In this document: one piece after another, positions 27,501 to 35,657 of the stretch
Position numbering within the stretch: the first letter of the stretch is position 1
How the letters are laid out: the number at the start of each line of letters is the position of its first letter
Assembly (NCBI RefSeq): GCF_002269255.1
Contig: NZ_CP022824.1
Location: 176,772 to 240,771, forward strand
Source: Klebsiella quasivariicola
GTDB taxonomy: Bacteria; Pseudomonadota; Gammaproteobacteria; Enterobacterales; Enterobacteriaceae
Direction of reading: 5' to 3'
DNA: 64,000 bases
Translations under genes and position numbers: made by a program
Notes under the pieces: model-generated
What the model saw: only the letters and a program-made list of their open reading frames with translations
What the model was told of the DNA's origin: nothing
The model's database searches: none

Positions 27501-28592
27501 GCCCTGCTTATAGGCCTGCTGAGCCTGCGCCAGCTGGCCGTAGAACAGGGCATCAGCCGCCTGCTGACGGCGGGTCGCCGAGGCGTCGCCGCCGAGGTCC
27601 GCCGCCCGGCTCAGATATTGCGATGCGGCCTGGTAGTCGCCGCTGCGCTGCGCGATATAGCCCATGCCCGCCAACGCATCGGCATCCTGCGGGTTGGTCT
27701 GCAATACCTCTTCAAACTGCTGCTTCGCGGCAGCGGTATTGCCGCTGTTAAGATTGGCGTAGCCCTGGCCGCGCGCCTGGCCGCTGCGCCGTTCACGAAA
27801 GTAGTTCTGAACTTCGCTATCCTGCGGATGACGCTGCATCCAGGTGTCGTAATACTGCTCATCCCCGGCCTGCGGACCCAGCCAGAGCAAGGCCTGACGC
27901 AAGCCACTGTCCGCCTCTTTATTGCCGCTGGCCATCGGCTCGAGCAGGGCGATCCCTTCCCGACGGGTATCTTCCCGCCAGGTTAACGCTTTGCCCAACG
28001 CTACCCGCGGGGCGTTCTCCTGGGGATGCTGCGCCACGTACTGCCGCAGTTCGCTAATGGCCTGCGGATAGAGCGATTTGTCGCTGGCCATGGTCAGGTA
28101 ATATTCCGCCGCCAGCCCGGCAGGCGGCGTATTGCCATTGAACATGCTGCGCCAGGTCGCCAGCGCGCCGGGGATATTGCCGCCGCGCGCCTGCTGGCGA
28201 GCCAGGCTGAGCTGGCCCTGCGGCACCTGCGACATTTTTTTGGCGTTGTCCAGATCCTGCAGCCCCGGGCTGTCCGGCGCCGCTTTCGCCAGCCGCGCGC
28301 GCCACTGCGCCGCCGCCTGCATATCGCCGCCCTGCTGCGACCAGAGCGCCATCAGATACAGCGCCTGGGTGTTGTTGGCATCCACCGAGAGCACCTTCTG
28401 CAGGGACTCCATCGCCAGCTCGTCATGGGATTTCTCATGCCAGTAGTTGGCCTGGGCGAACAGCGCCTGCAGCGCCGCATCGTTACCCGCCGCCAGCGCG
28501 CCGCCAGAAGCGCCGAGAGCCAGGGCGCCGGTGAGGCAGAATGTGGTGAGCCGCCGGGAGCTTTTCATCGTTATCGTTATCTTTCTTTTCAT
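24540..28592 (-). CDS. bcsC: BcsC, cellulose export porin with TPR arm
   Basis: 1350 residues. A signal peptide (about residues 9-35, ending ALAAG) is followed by roughly 700 residues of tetratricopeptide repeats and a C-terminal BcsC domain ending in a beta-barrel that closes with GDYNESTAGLYIRYMLGDH. It forms the outer-membrane exit for cellulose. Its ATG overlaps the bcsB stop by 4 bp; an internal ATG at residue 9 is a possible alternative start. Confidence 0.94.
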   Translation of the reverse strand: MKRKITITMKSSRRLTTFCLTGALALGASGGALAAGNDAALQALFAQANYWHEKSHDELAMESLQKVLSVDANNTQALYLMALWSQQGGDMQAAAQWRARLAKAAPDSPGLQDLDNAKKMSQVPQGQLSLARQQARGGNIPGALATWRSMFNGNTPPAGLAAEYYLTMASDKSLYPQAISELRQYVAQHPQENAPRVALGKALTWREDTRREGIALLEPMASGNKEADSGLRQALLWLGPQAGDEQYYDTWMQRHPQDSEVQNYFRERRSGQARGQGYANLNSGNTAAAKQQFEEVLQTNPQDADALAGMGYIAQRSGDYQAASQYLSRAADLGGDASATRRQQAADALFYGQLAQAQQAYKQGNISQALALSAPLAQQSGARGASAKLFRADVLRHNKDLPQAEQTLRSLLNDDPQNAAARENLYYVLREQNKSAEAQAMLQTLPQSLQQKLQPRVVAGMPGDALRRQAQAQVSSGNPAGAIATLREGVARYPDDPWLRLDLARLLQKSGNASEASSLMSAAYRPGASNSALYAAALFASENGAWQQAQTLLARIPGGSQTSDMRDLRQRVNYNLQLVTAENYLAQGNTIAASNTLRAMASTPPKAPADAGKLARLLAESGDLTTAVSLVRNNISGGVSGNAGDYADQIAVLNQAGLTGEAQNLISNPQLQASSTPTQLASIRNGYVINEADRLREQGNYAAAYDKLIRAMQSDPQNTDLMFAMARLYQSGKMNKEAGVVYDYLMTRDTPNQDARAGAIDVALSAGNNERAEQLAGGLRQDNSPDRLLLLARVAEAQGHHQQAMTYLRSARGKLLGMQSTNSSETPTVGGVLAADNPFIGVSQTSAPTRTASAYGQYMPWQVAQSAAAPGSSLPGIQRTDLPVDTAQTRMLRQVDTMMESLQEKTGSWLQGGMDVRGRDGESGTSKLTELRTPLTWSSSPFGDSRFDFTVTPVSLNAGTASGDAWRRYGANPLANAVSNMVSTATSEQAAIASMTEAERTAYFASNPGAEALSGLGTLNAADFNPTTSSGMENLAKLGSYDSGQVASYLSSSSRKPNVDQTSGSTDSQKANGVELALALSGDDYRVDIGSTPLGQDLNTVVGGVKWSPKLTNYLSLILTGERRSLTDSLLSYVGLKDAYSGKTWGQVTKNGGTLQLSYDDGDAGFYVGGGGYSYLGQNVASNTSINANAGVYLRPYHDEYRQLQAGLSMSYMDYSKNLSYFTYGQGGYFSPQNYVSVSLPVSLTEKYDNWTMKLGGSVGYQSYSQDKSAYFPTNSEWQQTLETAVSNGFAKEAYYSATSKSGIGYTLRAGADYKVNKQMTLGGQIGYDTFGDYNESTAGLYIRYMLGDH

Positions 28593-31024
28593 TGGTTATC
28601 CCCCGAACCCAGACGCTTACGGGCGTGACGTTTAAACATCGCGGTCAGCGCCAGTCCCATTATCGAGGTGGCAATCAGCCCCAGCAGAGCGAGGAAACCG
28701 GAGTGCTGGCTGGCATACCAGACCGCCATCATGTACCACGGCATCTGACCGCTGGGGAACGGCGTACTCACCTGGAAACTACGCACCCCGTTATCGCTGG
28801 TGATCACCGCGGTATCGCCACGGATCCCGGCATTGATGCGCGGTGAGTCCAGATCGTTTTTCAGTCGCGCCAGCTGGTCATCATTGCTGGCCATCGCCAC
28901 CACCACCAGGCGGGCGGGGTTCCACGGCGAACGATAGCTGATAAACCCGCGCCAGGCGCTGCTGGATGAGAAGTAGCGATCGGCATCGAGGCTGGCGGAG
29001 GTCCAGTCGCCGGTGAGTCGGCGCTGCGCTTTTTGCCACAGGTCGGGCTCGCGGACGCTCAGCACATTATCCACCGGGCGGTAGGGTGAGTCGGCCAGCA
29101 GGCTCTGGTTGAAGGCCTGCTGATCGAGAGCGGTGACCGCCAGCACATCACGTTCGCGCAGCGACTGCAAATCCCCGCCGCCGGTGGGCATCCCAAGCAC
29201 GACGCGGTTATTCGCCAGCGCGGTGCCGGTCGCATTCCCGGAGCGCGCCGCCAGATTCAGCAGGGTTGCCACCTGGGTCTCAGACGGTTCCGCCGGCAGC
29301 AGGAGCGTCGTTTGCGAATAGTCCGCCAGCCGCGAGAAAGGGAAAGAGGCGCCGACGAAATAGGAGAGGTTTGGCAGCAGCGAGAAGTGTCGCGTTTTGC
29401 TCAAATCAATCCATGAGTCGTCAGTGATGCGGCTCTTGATATTGTTATTCAGCAGAACCGAGCACGGAACATCGTCCTTCGGCACCACATTGAAGTACAT
29501 CGACAGCTGGTTATCGCCATAGATCAGGTAGGGTGCCAGCGGGATGGTAAAGCGCTCCTGGCGCGCATCGCCCCCGAGGTAGCGCCAGACTTTCTCCAGC
29601 GGCCCCTGCTTGTTCATCGGCAGGTTGTTGAGGAAGGTGCCGTTGAGCGTGACGCTCAGCAGGGACTTGTCTTCATTGATCCAACTCTCCGACGGGAAGC
29701 GGTAGCCAACCTGCAGCGGGATCGTCTCGCCATCCCACAGATAGAGGTCCGGCGCGGCGCGGAAGGCGATACGTAAAGGTTCGTGCCAGACGCCGCTGAC
29801 GGTCGGGCTTTGATCCTTACGCAGCAGTTCGCTGAGCTTGACCGGACGATCGGTGGGGATCCAGCGCGGCGCATCGTACGCTTTGCCAACCGGGATGGTC
29901 TGTGGTTCAACATCCAGCGTCGCGGTTTGCGGCGCGAAGTTGCCGCGGGTCAGGCGCCAGGCGGCCATGCGCAGCGCGGTATCGTTTTTGCCGACAATCA
30001 ACAGCAGCTTGTAGGCTGGATTGGCGGGGTTGGCGATGATGCGCAGCAGTGGCTTATCGGTTTCCGGCAGCGTCATGCCGCCCACCTGCTCGCCCGGGTG
30101 GCCAATCACGATACCGTGGCGTTCCGGCAGGCGGTCGCGCAGCGCGCTGAAGGCGATGCCGCGATAGTCCGCCTGGATACCCAGCCAGGAAGAGACCAGC
30201 GCCGCGGCGCTGAAGACGTCGGCCGACGGCTTCGCTCCATAGGAAACGGCGATGTCCGCCGGCGTCATCTGCATGCTGTCGAAGAATGGACGCGGGAAGT
30301 GGCTCAGATCGTCGCTGATGTTCAACTGCTGGCTTTCCCAGCTGAAATGCGACGTGGGCAGCACCGTCACCCGCGACGAATCATGAATGTCACGCTGGCA
30401 CTGCAGGGTATCGCCATCGTTGATCTTCACGCTCAGGTTATTACTGGAAACCATCAGCGCGGGCGGGATATCCAGTTGATAATGGGAGACATCCTCGCCA
30501 TCGGCGCCCAACGGCAGGGTGCCGAGCGGTTGACCGTTGAGCATCAGCTGCAGGGTGGCGTTGCGGCTCGCCATTTCCGGCGATACGCGAACGGCAAGGC
30601 TAAGCTGCGAATGGATCACCACCTGATCGGAAGGCAGGGTAAAGCTGACGCCCCCCTGCCGCTGACCGCCGCTGAGGATAATGCCGTCCGGCATCCCCAT
30701 CTGCGCCAGATTCAGATCGCCTCCCCAGACCGGAGCGACAGGAATGACCTCCGGCGCGGCCGACCCGCTCACCGGCGGGGGCAAGTCCGGCATATCCGGC
30801 GCAGGGGCCGTCGCCGCCGCATCGCCGGCGGTGGCGGGGGCTGTCGGGGAGGCGCTCTCCTCCGGCGAGGCGGCCGGGGGTTCGTCGCCTGGCTCGCTGT
30901 CCGCCGCGCCATTGAGCTGCGGAAAGCTCAGCGGCGCGGCGGCGCCGGAGCCCGGTTCTTCACTGTGCAGCGCAGGCGCAGAGAGCATCCCTGCCAGCAG
31001 CGCCAGCGTCGTTAATCGCTTCAT
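28589..31024 (-). CDS. bcsB: BcsB, periplasmic cellulose synthase subunit
   Basis: I choose the ATG at 31024 (GGAGG upstream, ATGA overlap with the bcsA stop), giving 811 residues. A signal peptide (MKRLTTLALLAGMLSAPALH) is followed by an unusually acidic, Ala/Pro-rich stretch (about residues 20-95), two carbohydrate-binding/flavodoxin-like repeats (SLAVRVSPEMASRNATLQLM, YLWDGETIPLQVGY) and a C-terminal membrane anchor (FLALLGLIATSIMGLALTAM). It completes the BcsA synthase. Confidence 0.93.
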   Translation of the reverse strand: MKRLTTLALLAGMLSAPALHSEEPGSGAAAPLSFPQLNGAADSEPGDEPPAASPEESASPTAPATAGDAAATAPAPDMPDLPPPVSGSAAPEVIPVAPVWGGDLNLAQMGMPDGIILSGGQRQGGVSFTLPSDQVVIHSQLSLAVRVSPEMASRNATLQLMLNGQPLGTLPLGADGEDVSHYQLDIPPALMVSSNNLSVKINDGDTLQCQRDIHDSSRVTVLPTSHFSWESQQLNISDDLSHFPRPFFDSMQMTPADIAVSYGAKPSADVFSAAALVSSWLGIQADYRGIAFSALRDRLPERHGIVIGHPGEQVGGMTLPETDKPLLRIIANPANPAYKLLLIVGKNDTALRMAAWRLTRGNFAPQTATLDVEPQTIPVGKAYDAPRWIPTDRPVKLSELLRKDQSPTVSGVWHEPLRIAFRAAPDLYLWDGETIPLQVGYRFPSESWINEDKSLLSVTLNGTFLNNLPMNKQGPLEKVWRYLGGDARQERFTIPLAPYLIYGDNQLSMYFNVVPKDDVPCSVLLNNNIKSRITDDSWIDLSKTRHFSLLPNLSYFVGASFPFSRLADYSQTTLLLPAEPSETQVATLLNLAARSGNATGTALANNRVVLGMPTGGGDLQSLRERDVLAVTALDQQAFNQSLLADSPYRPVDNVLSVREPDLWQKAQRRLTGDWTSASLDADRYFSSSSAWRGFISYRSPWNPARLVVVAMASNDDQLARLKNDLDSPRINAGIRGDTAVITSDNGVRSFQVSTPFPSGQMPWYMMAVWYASQHSGFLALLGLIATSIMGLALTAMFKRHARKRLGSGDNQ

Positions 31025-33132
31025 AACGTGCCATCCTCCTGCGCCGTTTTCGCCACTGTTGCCCGATTGCGCTGGCTGCGACGGGTTTTCCACGTCAGCC
31101 AGAACAGTTCGAACACGCAGCGTAAAATGGTGAAGAAGGAGCGGAACGGGTTATCCTGCGGGCGCGGCGGATTAATCCACGCATCCGCGCGGGCCAGCAC
31201 CACGCGCACCAGCTCACGGCGGCGCGAAAGCGGAATATCTTCATCAAACTTGAGGCGCAGGAAGCGCTCGTCAGAGGTGACCAACTGGGCCGGGATGGAG
31301 ATAGCCCCGGACTGCAGGATCAGCTCAACCTCTTCGATATCATCCTCCAGATGGCGCTTATCCGGCGCCACTACGCGGCAACCGCCCATCGACAGATCCT
31401 CGGTGTGGCTGCGGGACACAATGCCGCTGGCGTAATGGATCACTACCGGGATATCGACATCGATACGAATGGTTTTCCGCACCTGCCGCGTTTCACGCGC
31501 GACGGCAATCGCCGCCAGCAGGAAGATCAGGCTGTAGATACCCCACCCGACGTTCAGAGCGATAACGTTGGGGTCCGAGCCAAAGTAGTCATGGCCAATC
31601 GCCCGGACGATGCCGACGATCACCCCCAGCGCCAGCAGACAGGCCACCACCAGGTGCGGACGCACCACGGTGAAATCGAAGTAGCCGACGTCCAGCAGGC
31701 CGCCCTTATCGGTGACGTTGAATTTGCCGCGTTTGGGGAAAATCATCGTCACCAGGGTCGGCAGCACCAGGTGGAAAGCCAGCACAATGTCGTAGATTTC
31801 CCCCCAGAAGCTGTAGCGATAGCGGCCGTTCATTCGCGAACCGACGTAGATGGCGAGAAACAGGTGCGGCAGCGCATAGGAGACGATCAGGCTCGCTGAC
31901 GAGTAAATGATATTGAGGTTAAACAGCAGATAAGCCAGCGGGGCGGTGACAAACACTACCCTCGGGAGCGCAAACTGGTAGTAGAGCATGGCGCTGAGGT
32001 AGCACAAGCGCTGCTGGAAGGTCAGCCCGCGGCCAAACAGCGGGTTATCGACGCGAAAAATCTGCGTCATCCCGCGCGCCCAGCGGGTACGCTGGATAAC
32101 GTGCACCACCAGGCGCTCGGTGGCGAGACCAGCCGCCAGCGGGATATCGAGAAAGGCCGACTTCCAACCAAGGCGCTGGAACTTGAGCGCCGTATGGGCA
32201 TCTTCGGTCACCGTTTCCACGGCGAAACCGCCGATCTGCGCCAGCGCCTCGCGGCGGATCACCGCGCAGGAGCCGCAGAAAAAGGTGGCGTTCCAGTTAT
32301 CGTTGCCCTGCTGAATCGGGCCATAGAACAGCATCCCTTCGTTCGGGATGTTGCGTCCGACGGAGAGGTTGCGCTCGAACGGATCCGGGGAATAGAAGTA
32401 GTGCGGCGTCTGCACCAGAGCCAGCATCGGATCTTTCAGGAAGCCGCCGACAGTGGCCTGCAGAAACACGCGCGTGGCAACGTGGTCGCAGTCGAAAACA
32501 CAGATAAGCTCCCCCTGGGTCAGGGTTAGGGCGTGGTTGAGGTTTCCCGCTTTAGCGTGTTTGTTATCGTTGCGGGTGATATAACCCACCCCGACGTCGG
32601 CGGCGAAGACGGCAAACTCGCTGCGCTTACCATCATCCAGAAGATAGATTTTCATTTTATCTTTTGGATAATCAATACATTGTGCCGCGAGGACGGTGTC
32701 ACGCACCACCTCAAGCGGTTCGTTATAGCTCGGAATATAGATATCCACCGTCGGCCACTTGCTCATATCATCCGGCAGCGGAACAATACCGCGCTTCAGC
32801 GGCCACACGGTCTGCAGATAGTTAAGCAGCAGCATCACCCAGATATAGACTTCCGCCAGAAAGAGCCCCATGCCGAGGATAGTTTCAATAGCTGAGTTGA
32901 AGTGCAGGGTCTGCGTGAGGCGAAAATACATGTAACGGGTAGACATCAGCAGCGACGTGACGACCATAATGACCGATACGCTGCGGCGCTTGCTGAACCC
33001 CATCAGAAAGAGAATACCGATGCTCAGCAGACCAAAAATATACTGCTTCTGGCTGTCCATCGGCGTGATCACCACCAGCACGGCGACGGGTGACAGCACC
33101 AGCGCCAGCAACCAAAAAAGAGATTTTTTCAT
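31021..33132 (-). CDS. bcsA: BcsA, cellulose synthase catalytic subunit
   Basis: 703 residues, shorter than E. coli BcsA (872), missing its long N-terminal part. Family 2 glycosyltransferase motifs are intact: YIPSYNEP, DCDH (DxD, about residue 212), VTEDAHT (TED, about 309) and QRTRW (QxxRW, about 347). Several membrane helices flank them. The C-terminal PilZ domain has RQVRK (RxxxR-like, about 547) and DLSMGG (about 577), so it should still be switched by c-di-GMP. Confidence 0.95.
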   Translation of the reverse strand: MKKSLFWLLALVLSPVAVLVVITPMDSQKQYIFGLLSIGILFLMGFSKRRSVSVIMVVTSLLMSTRYMYFRLTQTLHFNSAIETILGMGLFLAEVYIWVMLLLNYLQTVWPLKRGIVPLPDDMSKWPTVDIYIPSYNEPLEVVRDTVLAAQCIDYPKDKMKIYLLDDGKRSEFAVFAADVGVGYITRNDNKHAKAGNLNHALTLTQGELICVFDCDHVATRVFLQATVGGFLKDPMLALVQTPHYFYSPDPFERNLSVGRNIPNEGMLFYGPIQQGNDNWNATFFCGSCAVIRREALAQIGGFAVETVTEDAHTALKFQRLGWKSAFLDIPLAAGLATERLVVHVIQRTRWARGMTQIFRVDNPLFGRGLTFQQRLCYLSAMLYYQFALPRVVFVTAPLAYLLFNLNIIYSSASLIVSYALPHLFLAIYVGSRMNGRYRYSFWGEIYDIVLAFHLVLPTLVTMIFPKRGKFNVTDKGGLLDVGYFDFTVVRPHLVVACLLALGVIVGIVRAIGHDYFGSDPNVIALNVGWGIYSLIFLLAAIAVARETRQVRKTIRIDVDIPVVIHYASGIVSRSHTEDLSMGGCRVVAPDKRHLEDDIEEVELILQSGAISIPAQLVTSDERFLRLKFDEDIPLSRRRELVRVVLARADAWINPPRPQDNPFRSFFTILRCVFELFWLTWKTRRSQRNRATVAKTAQEDGTL

Positions 33133-33151
33133 TCAGCAGCCCTGCAATAAG

Positions 33152-33955
33152 TTAAAGCCCTGACATGCGTGGCTGGCTGTGCACCGTGCCATCGCCAATA
33201 TGGATACCCAACAGCGAAGATATTTTTTTAGCAATAATTTCAATATCGAAGGCCGCTGCCGAGGAAGCGTTAAAGTCCAGAATCGACTTCTGCGACGCAT
33301 TGGCCTCCACCACGCTTTCATCACGATGGACGATGCCAAGCAGTCGCTCGCCCAGCTTCTCTTCCATCAGGCTGGTGACGTCCCGGCTGACCTGGCGACG
33401 GCTATCGCTTTGGTTAATGACGAAATAGTGCCCATGCTTGTGATTCAGCGCCGCGCCGGTCAGGCGCTGTTTTTCCACGTGCGCCAGGGTCGACATCGAG
33501 GCAGTATCAGCCAGCAGCGGGATCAGATGCAGGTCCGCCAGCCCCGTCAGCGCCTTTAGCGCCGGCGAAGGCCCTGGCGGCATATCAGCGATGGTGATAA
33601 GTCCGGGATAATTCAGCAGTGCGGACAGTCCGCGCTGGAGAAAATGGTCGTTGTGGGTCAGCTGCTCATCAAACGCCTGACGCTGCGCTTCGCTCACTTC
33701 GCCATACGGCAGGACGAAAATGTTGCTGCCGGCGCTCAGCACGCACTGGCTCCAGTCGTGCAGCTCCAGCGCCTTCGCCACATAGCCGCGCTCATCGTTC
33801 AGCGGCACGCCAAAATGCAAACGCAGCGCGTTCTGGACATCAAAATCCAGCGCCAGCACTTTGCTGCCGGTCCGCGCCAGCGAATAGGCTAAATTGGCCG
33901 CCAGGGTCGTTTTCCCTACGCCACCTTTCGGTGAACAGACGCAAATCAACGGCAT
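33152..33955 (-). CDS. bcsQ: BcsQ, MinD-like ATPase of the cellulose operon
   Basis: 267 residues with a deviant Walker A (CSPKGGVGKTTLAANLAY, residues 7-24) and a MinD/ParA fold. In E. coli BcsQ is needed for cellulose synthesis and polar placement. It overlaps the bcsO stop by 10 bp and is followed by bcsA after 19 bp. No bcsR precedes it; bcsO takes that place. Confidence 0.92.
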   Translation of the reverse strand: MPLICVCSPKGGVGKTTLAANLAYSLARTGSKVLALDFDVQNALRLHFGVPLNDERGYVAKALELHDWSQCVLSAGSNIFVLPYGEVSEAQRQAFDEQLTHNDHFLQRGLSALLNYPGLITIADMPPGPSPALKALTGLADLHLIPLLADTASMSTLAHVEKQRLTGAALNHKHGHYFVINQSDSRRQVSRDVTSLMEEKLGERLLGIVHRDESVVEANASQKSILDFNASSAAAFDIEIIAKKISSLLGIHIGDGTVHSQPRMSGL

Positions 33956-34482
33956 GTTGCGATCCTTTCCAGAAGTGATTTCAAAGGCTGGTCTTTATTT
34001 TTCGTCACCGGCTCTGCGCTTTTCGCCGCGAACAGGTGGGCATAGTTCTCGGCGGCGGGCGCGGGTCGGGGGGCTATTCTCGGCGGCGCCATTGCCGGTT
34101 CAGGCGCCGGGATTGAAGGCGCAGGGGTCACCGCAGGCTCCTGCCTGACTGGCTCCGGCGCGGCGGTGGCGGTCTCCACGGCCGGCTGCGGGGCCGCTGG
34201 CGCGGCCGGAGCGGCAGGCACAACGGAAGCGGAGGCTGGCGCCGCCGCTACGGCCGCTTCTATCTGGTGGAACAGATCCGCGGGCACTGACTGCGGCAGG
34301 GGCGCGGAAACCGAGCCTCCCAGCGCCAGGGAAGAGGGTTTCTCTGCGCCGGGATTTAGCTGATTGAGGATCGCCCAGTCGCCATGCTCGCGCGTGGCGG
34401 CTTGCGATGAAAGATCCTGAAATTTGAGGTTTTGCGTCCGCGTTTTTTCCTGAAAGCGCTGCAGATCATCATAATGGTTCAT
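33946..34482 (-). CDS. bcsO: BcsO, proline/alanine-rich cellulose accessory protein
   Basis: The start at 34482 has GAGG six bases upstream, giving 178 residues beginning MNHYDDLQRFQEKTRTQNL. The conserved N-terminal part (HGDWAILNQLNPG) matches BcsO proteins of Enterobacteriaceae as I recall them; the middle is a long Ala/Pro linker and the end (ENYAHLFAAKSAEPV) a second conserved patch. Function is poorly known. It is the first gene of the operon. Confidence 0.8.
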   Translation of the reverse strand: MNHYDDLQRFQEKTRTQNLKFQDLSSQAATREHGDWAILNQLNPGAEKPSSLALGGSVSAPLPQSVPADLFHQIEAAVAAAPASASVVPAAPAAPAAPQPAVETATAAPEPVRQEPAVTPAPSIPAPEPAMAPPRIAPRPAPAAENYAHLFAAKSAEPVTKNKDQPLKSLLERIATCR

Positions 34483-34774
34483 TGATAACCTCATGATTTT
34501 AAAAATTTCATATTAAGTTTGTTGTTATTTTCTAAGTATATTTAAAATATCGTTGCGTCTCTGGTATGGCAGAAAACGCGCCGTTGGAGACGTACCAATA
34601 CATACGGTTGACAGGGTTATAATAGTTTAGAATTTGATTTCCGGTGTGATTCCACGGCAGAAGTATCGCTACACTAACATTTTCTTTTCAGAAGGATAGC
34701 CCCATTTTTTAGGTATGCGTCCATCCTTAAACCACGCTTCCACCGCGCTTCCCGTCCGTTTTTATATAAATGTA
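34483..34774. other. AT-rich leader between bcsO and the right ISKpn26 copy
   Basis: About 290 bp with no open frame, markedly AT-rich compared with the bcs genes. It must hold the bcsO promoter on the minus strand unless that was lost to the IS, but I see no convincing -35/-10 pair. A TTGACA at 34610 with TATAAT at 34620 on the plus strand is spaced by only four bases and is not a promoter. Confidence 0.5.
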
Positions 34775-34959
34775 TTAGGGAAGGTGCGAACAAGTTCCTG
34801 ATATGAGATCATCATATTCATCCGGAGCGCATCCCAGAGGGACATCATGAGCCATCAACTCACCTTCGCCGATAGTGAATTCAGCACTAAGCGCCGTCAG
34901 ACCCGAAAAGAGATTTTCCTCTCCCGCATGGAGCAGATTCTGCCGGTAATGACTCCAAT

Positions 34960-35463
34960 TTACTGATAGTGTTTTATGTTCAGATAGTGCCCGATGACTT
35001 TGTCATGCAGCTCCACCGATTTTGAGAACGACAGGGACTTCCTGCCCAGCCTTGCCAGATGCTGTCTCAGATTCAGGTTGTGTCGCTCAATTCGCTGCGT
35101 GTAACGCTTACTGATGACGTGCAGTTTTCCCTTCAGACGTGACTCATACATCGGCCAGCCGTCCGTCATCCATACCACCACGTCAAAAACTGACAGCAGG
35201 CTCAGAAGACGCTCCAGTGTGGCCATAGTGCGTTCACCGAAAACGTGGGCTACCACCGCCCTGCGTATCCTGTCATACGCGTAAAACAGCCAGCGCTGAC
35301 GTGATTTTGCACCGACGTAGCCCCATTGCTCGTCCATCTCCGCACAGACAATGACATCACTGCCCGGCTGTATCCGGGAGGTTACTGACTGCGGCCTGAG
35401 TTTTTTAAATGGCGCAAAATGGTGTTGAGGCCCACGCCCATTAGTCGTGCGGTGGCACGGCAA
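34960..35463 (-). CDS. insB: IS1 InsB (transposase part of InsAB')
   Basis: 167 codons in the classical InsB frame, with the DDE-type catalytic stretch (SDVIVCAEMDEQWGYVG, VVWMTDGWPMYESRL, IERHNLNLRQHL). It is expressed as a fusion with InsA by -1 frameshifting. Confidence 0.95.
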   Translation of the reverse strand: MPCHRTTNGRGPQHHFAPFKKLRPQSVTSRIQPGSDVIVCAEMDEQWGYVGAKSRQRWLFYAYDRIRRAVVAHVFGERTMATLERLLSLLSVFDVVVWMTDGWPMYESRLKGKLHVISKRYTQRIERHNLNLRQHLARLGRKSLSFSKSVELHDKVIGHYLNIKHYQ

Positions 35464-35657
35464 CCGACGCCGTTCATAGCCATATCAATGATTTTCTGGT
35501 GTGTACCGGGCTGAGAAGCGGCATAAGTGAAGGTGAGCTGCCATGTTTTACGGCAGTGAGAGCAGAGATAACGTTGATGCCCGGCAGTACTTTTGCCATT
35601 ACGCATCACGCCTTCAGTAGCGGAACAGGAGGGACAGCAGACGGAGACTGAAGCCAC
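35382..35657 (-). CDS. insA: IS1 InsA
   Basis: 91 residues with the zinc-finger cysteines CCPSC and CSHC and a helix-turn-helix ([20 protein letters not shown]). InsA alone represses IS1; fused to InsB it is the transposase. Confidence 0.95.
   Translation of the reverse strand: MASVSVCCPSCSATEGVMRNGKSTAGHQRYLCSHCRKTWQLTFTYAASQPGTHQKIIDMAMNGVGCRATARLMGVGLNTILRHLKNSGRSQ

Noticed and set aside
21269..34494. Many long open frames opposite the bcs genes
   Set aside because: High GC produces shadow frames; the real genes have family motifs, start overlaps and ribosome-binding sites.
34600..34630. TTGACA and TATAAT upstream of the bcs operon as a promoter
   Set aside because: The two boxes are only four bases apart and on the strand leading away from bcsO.
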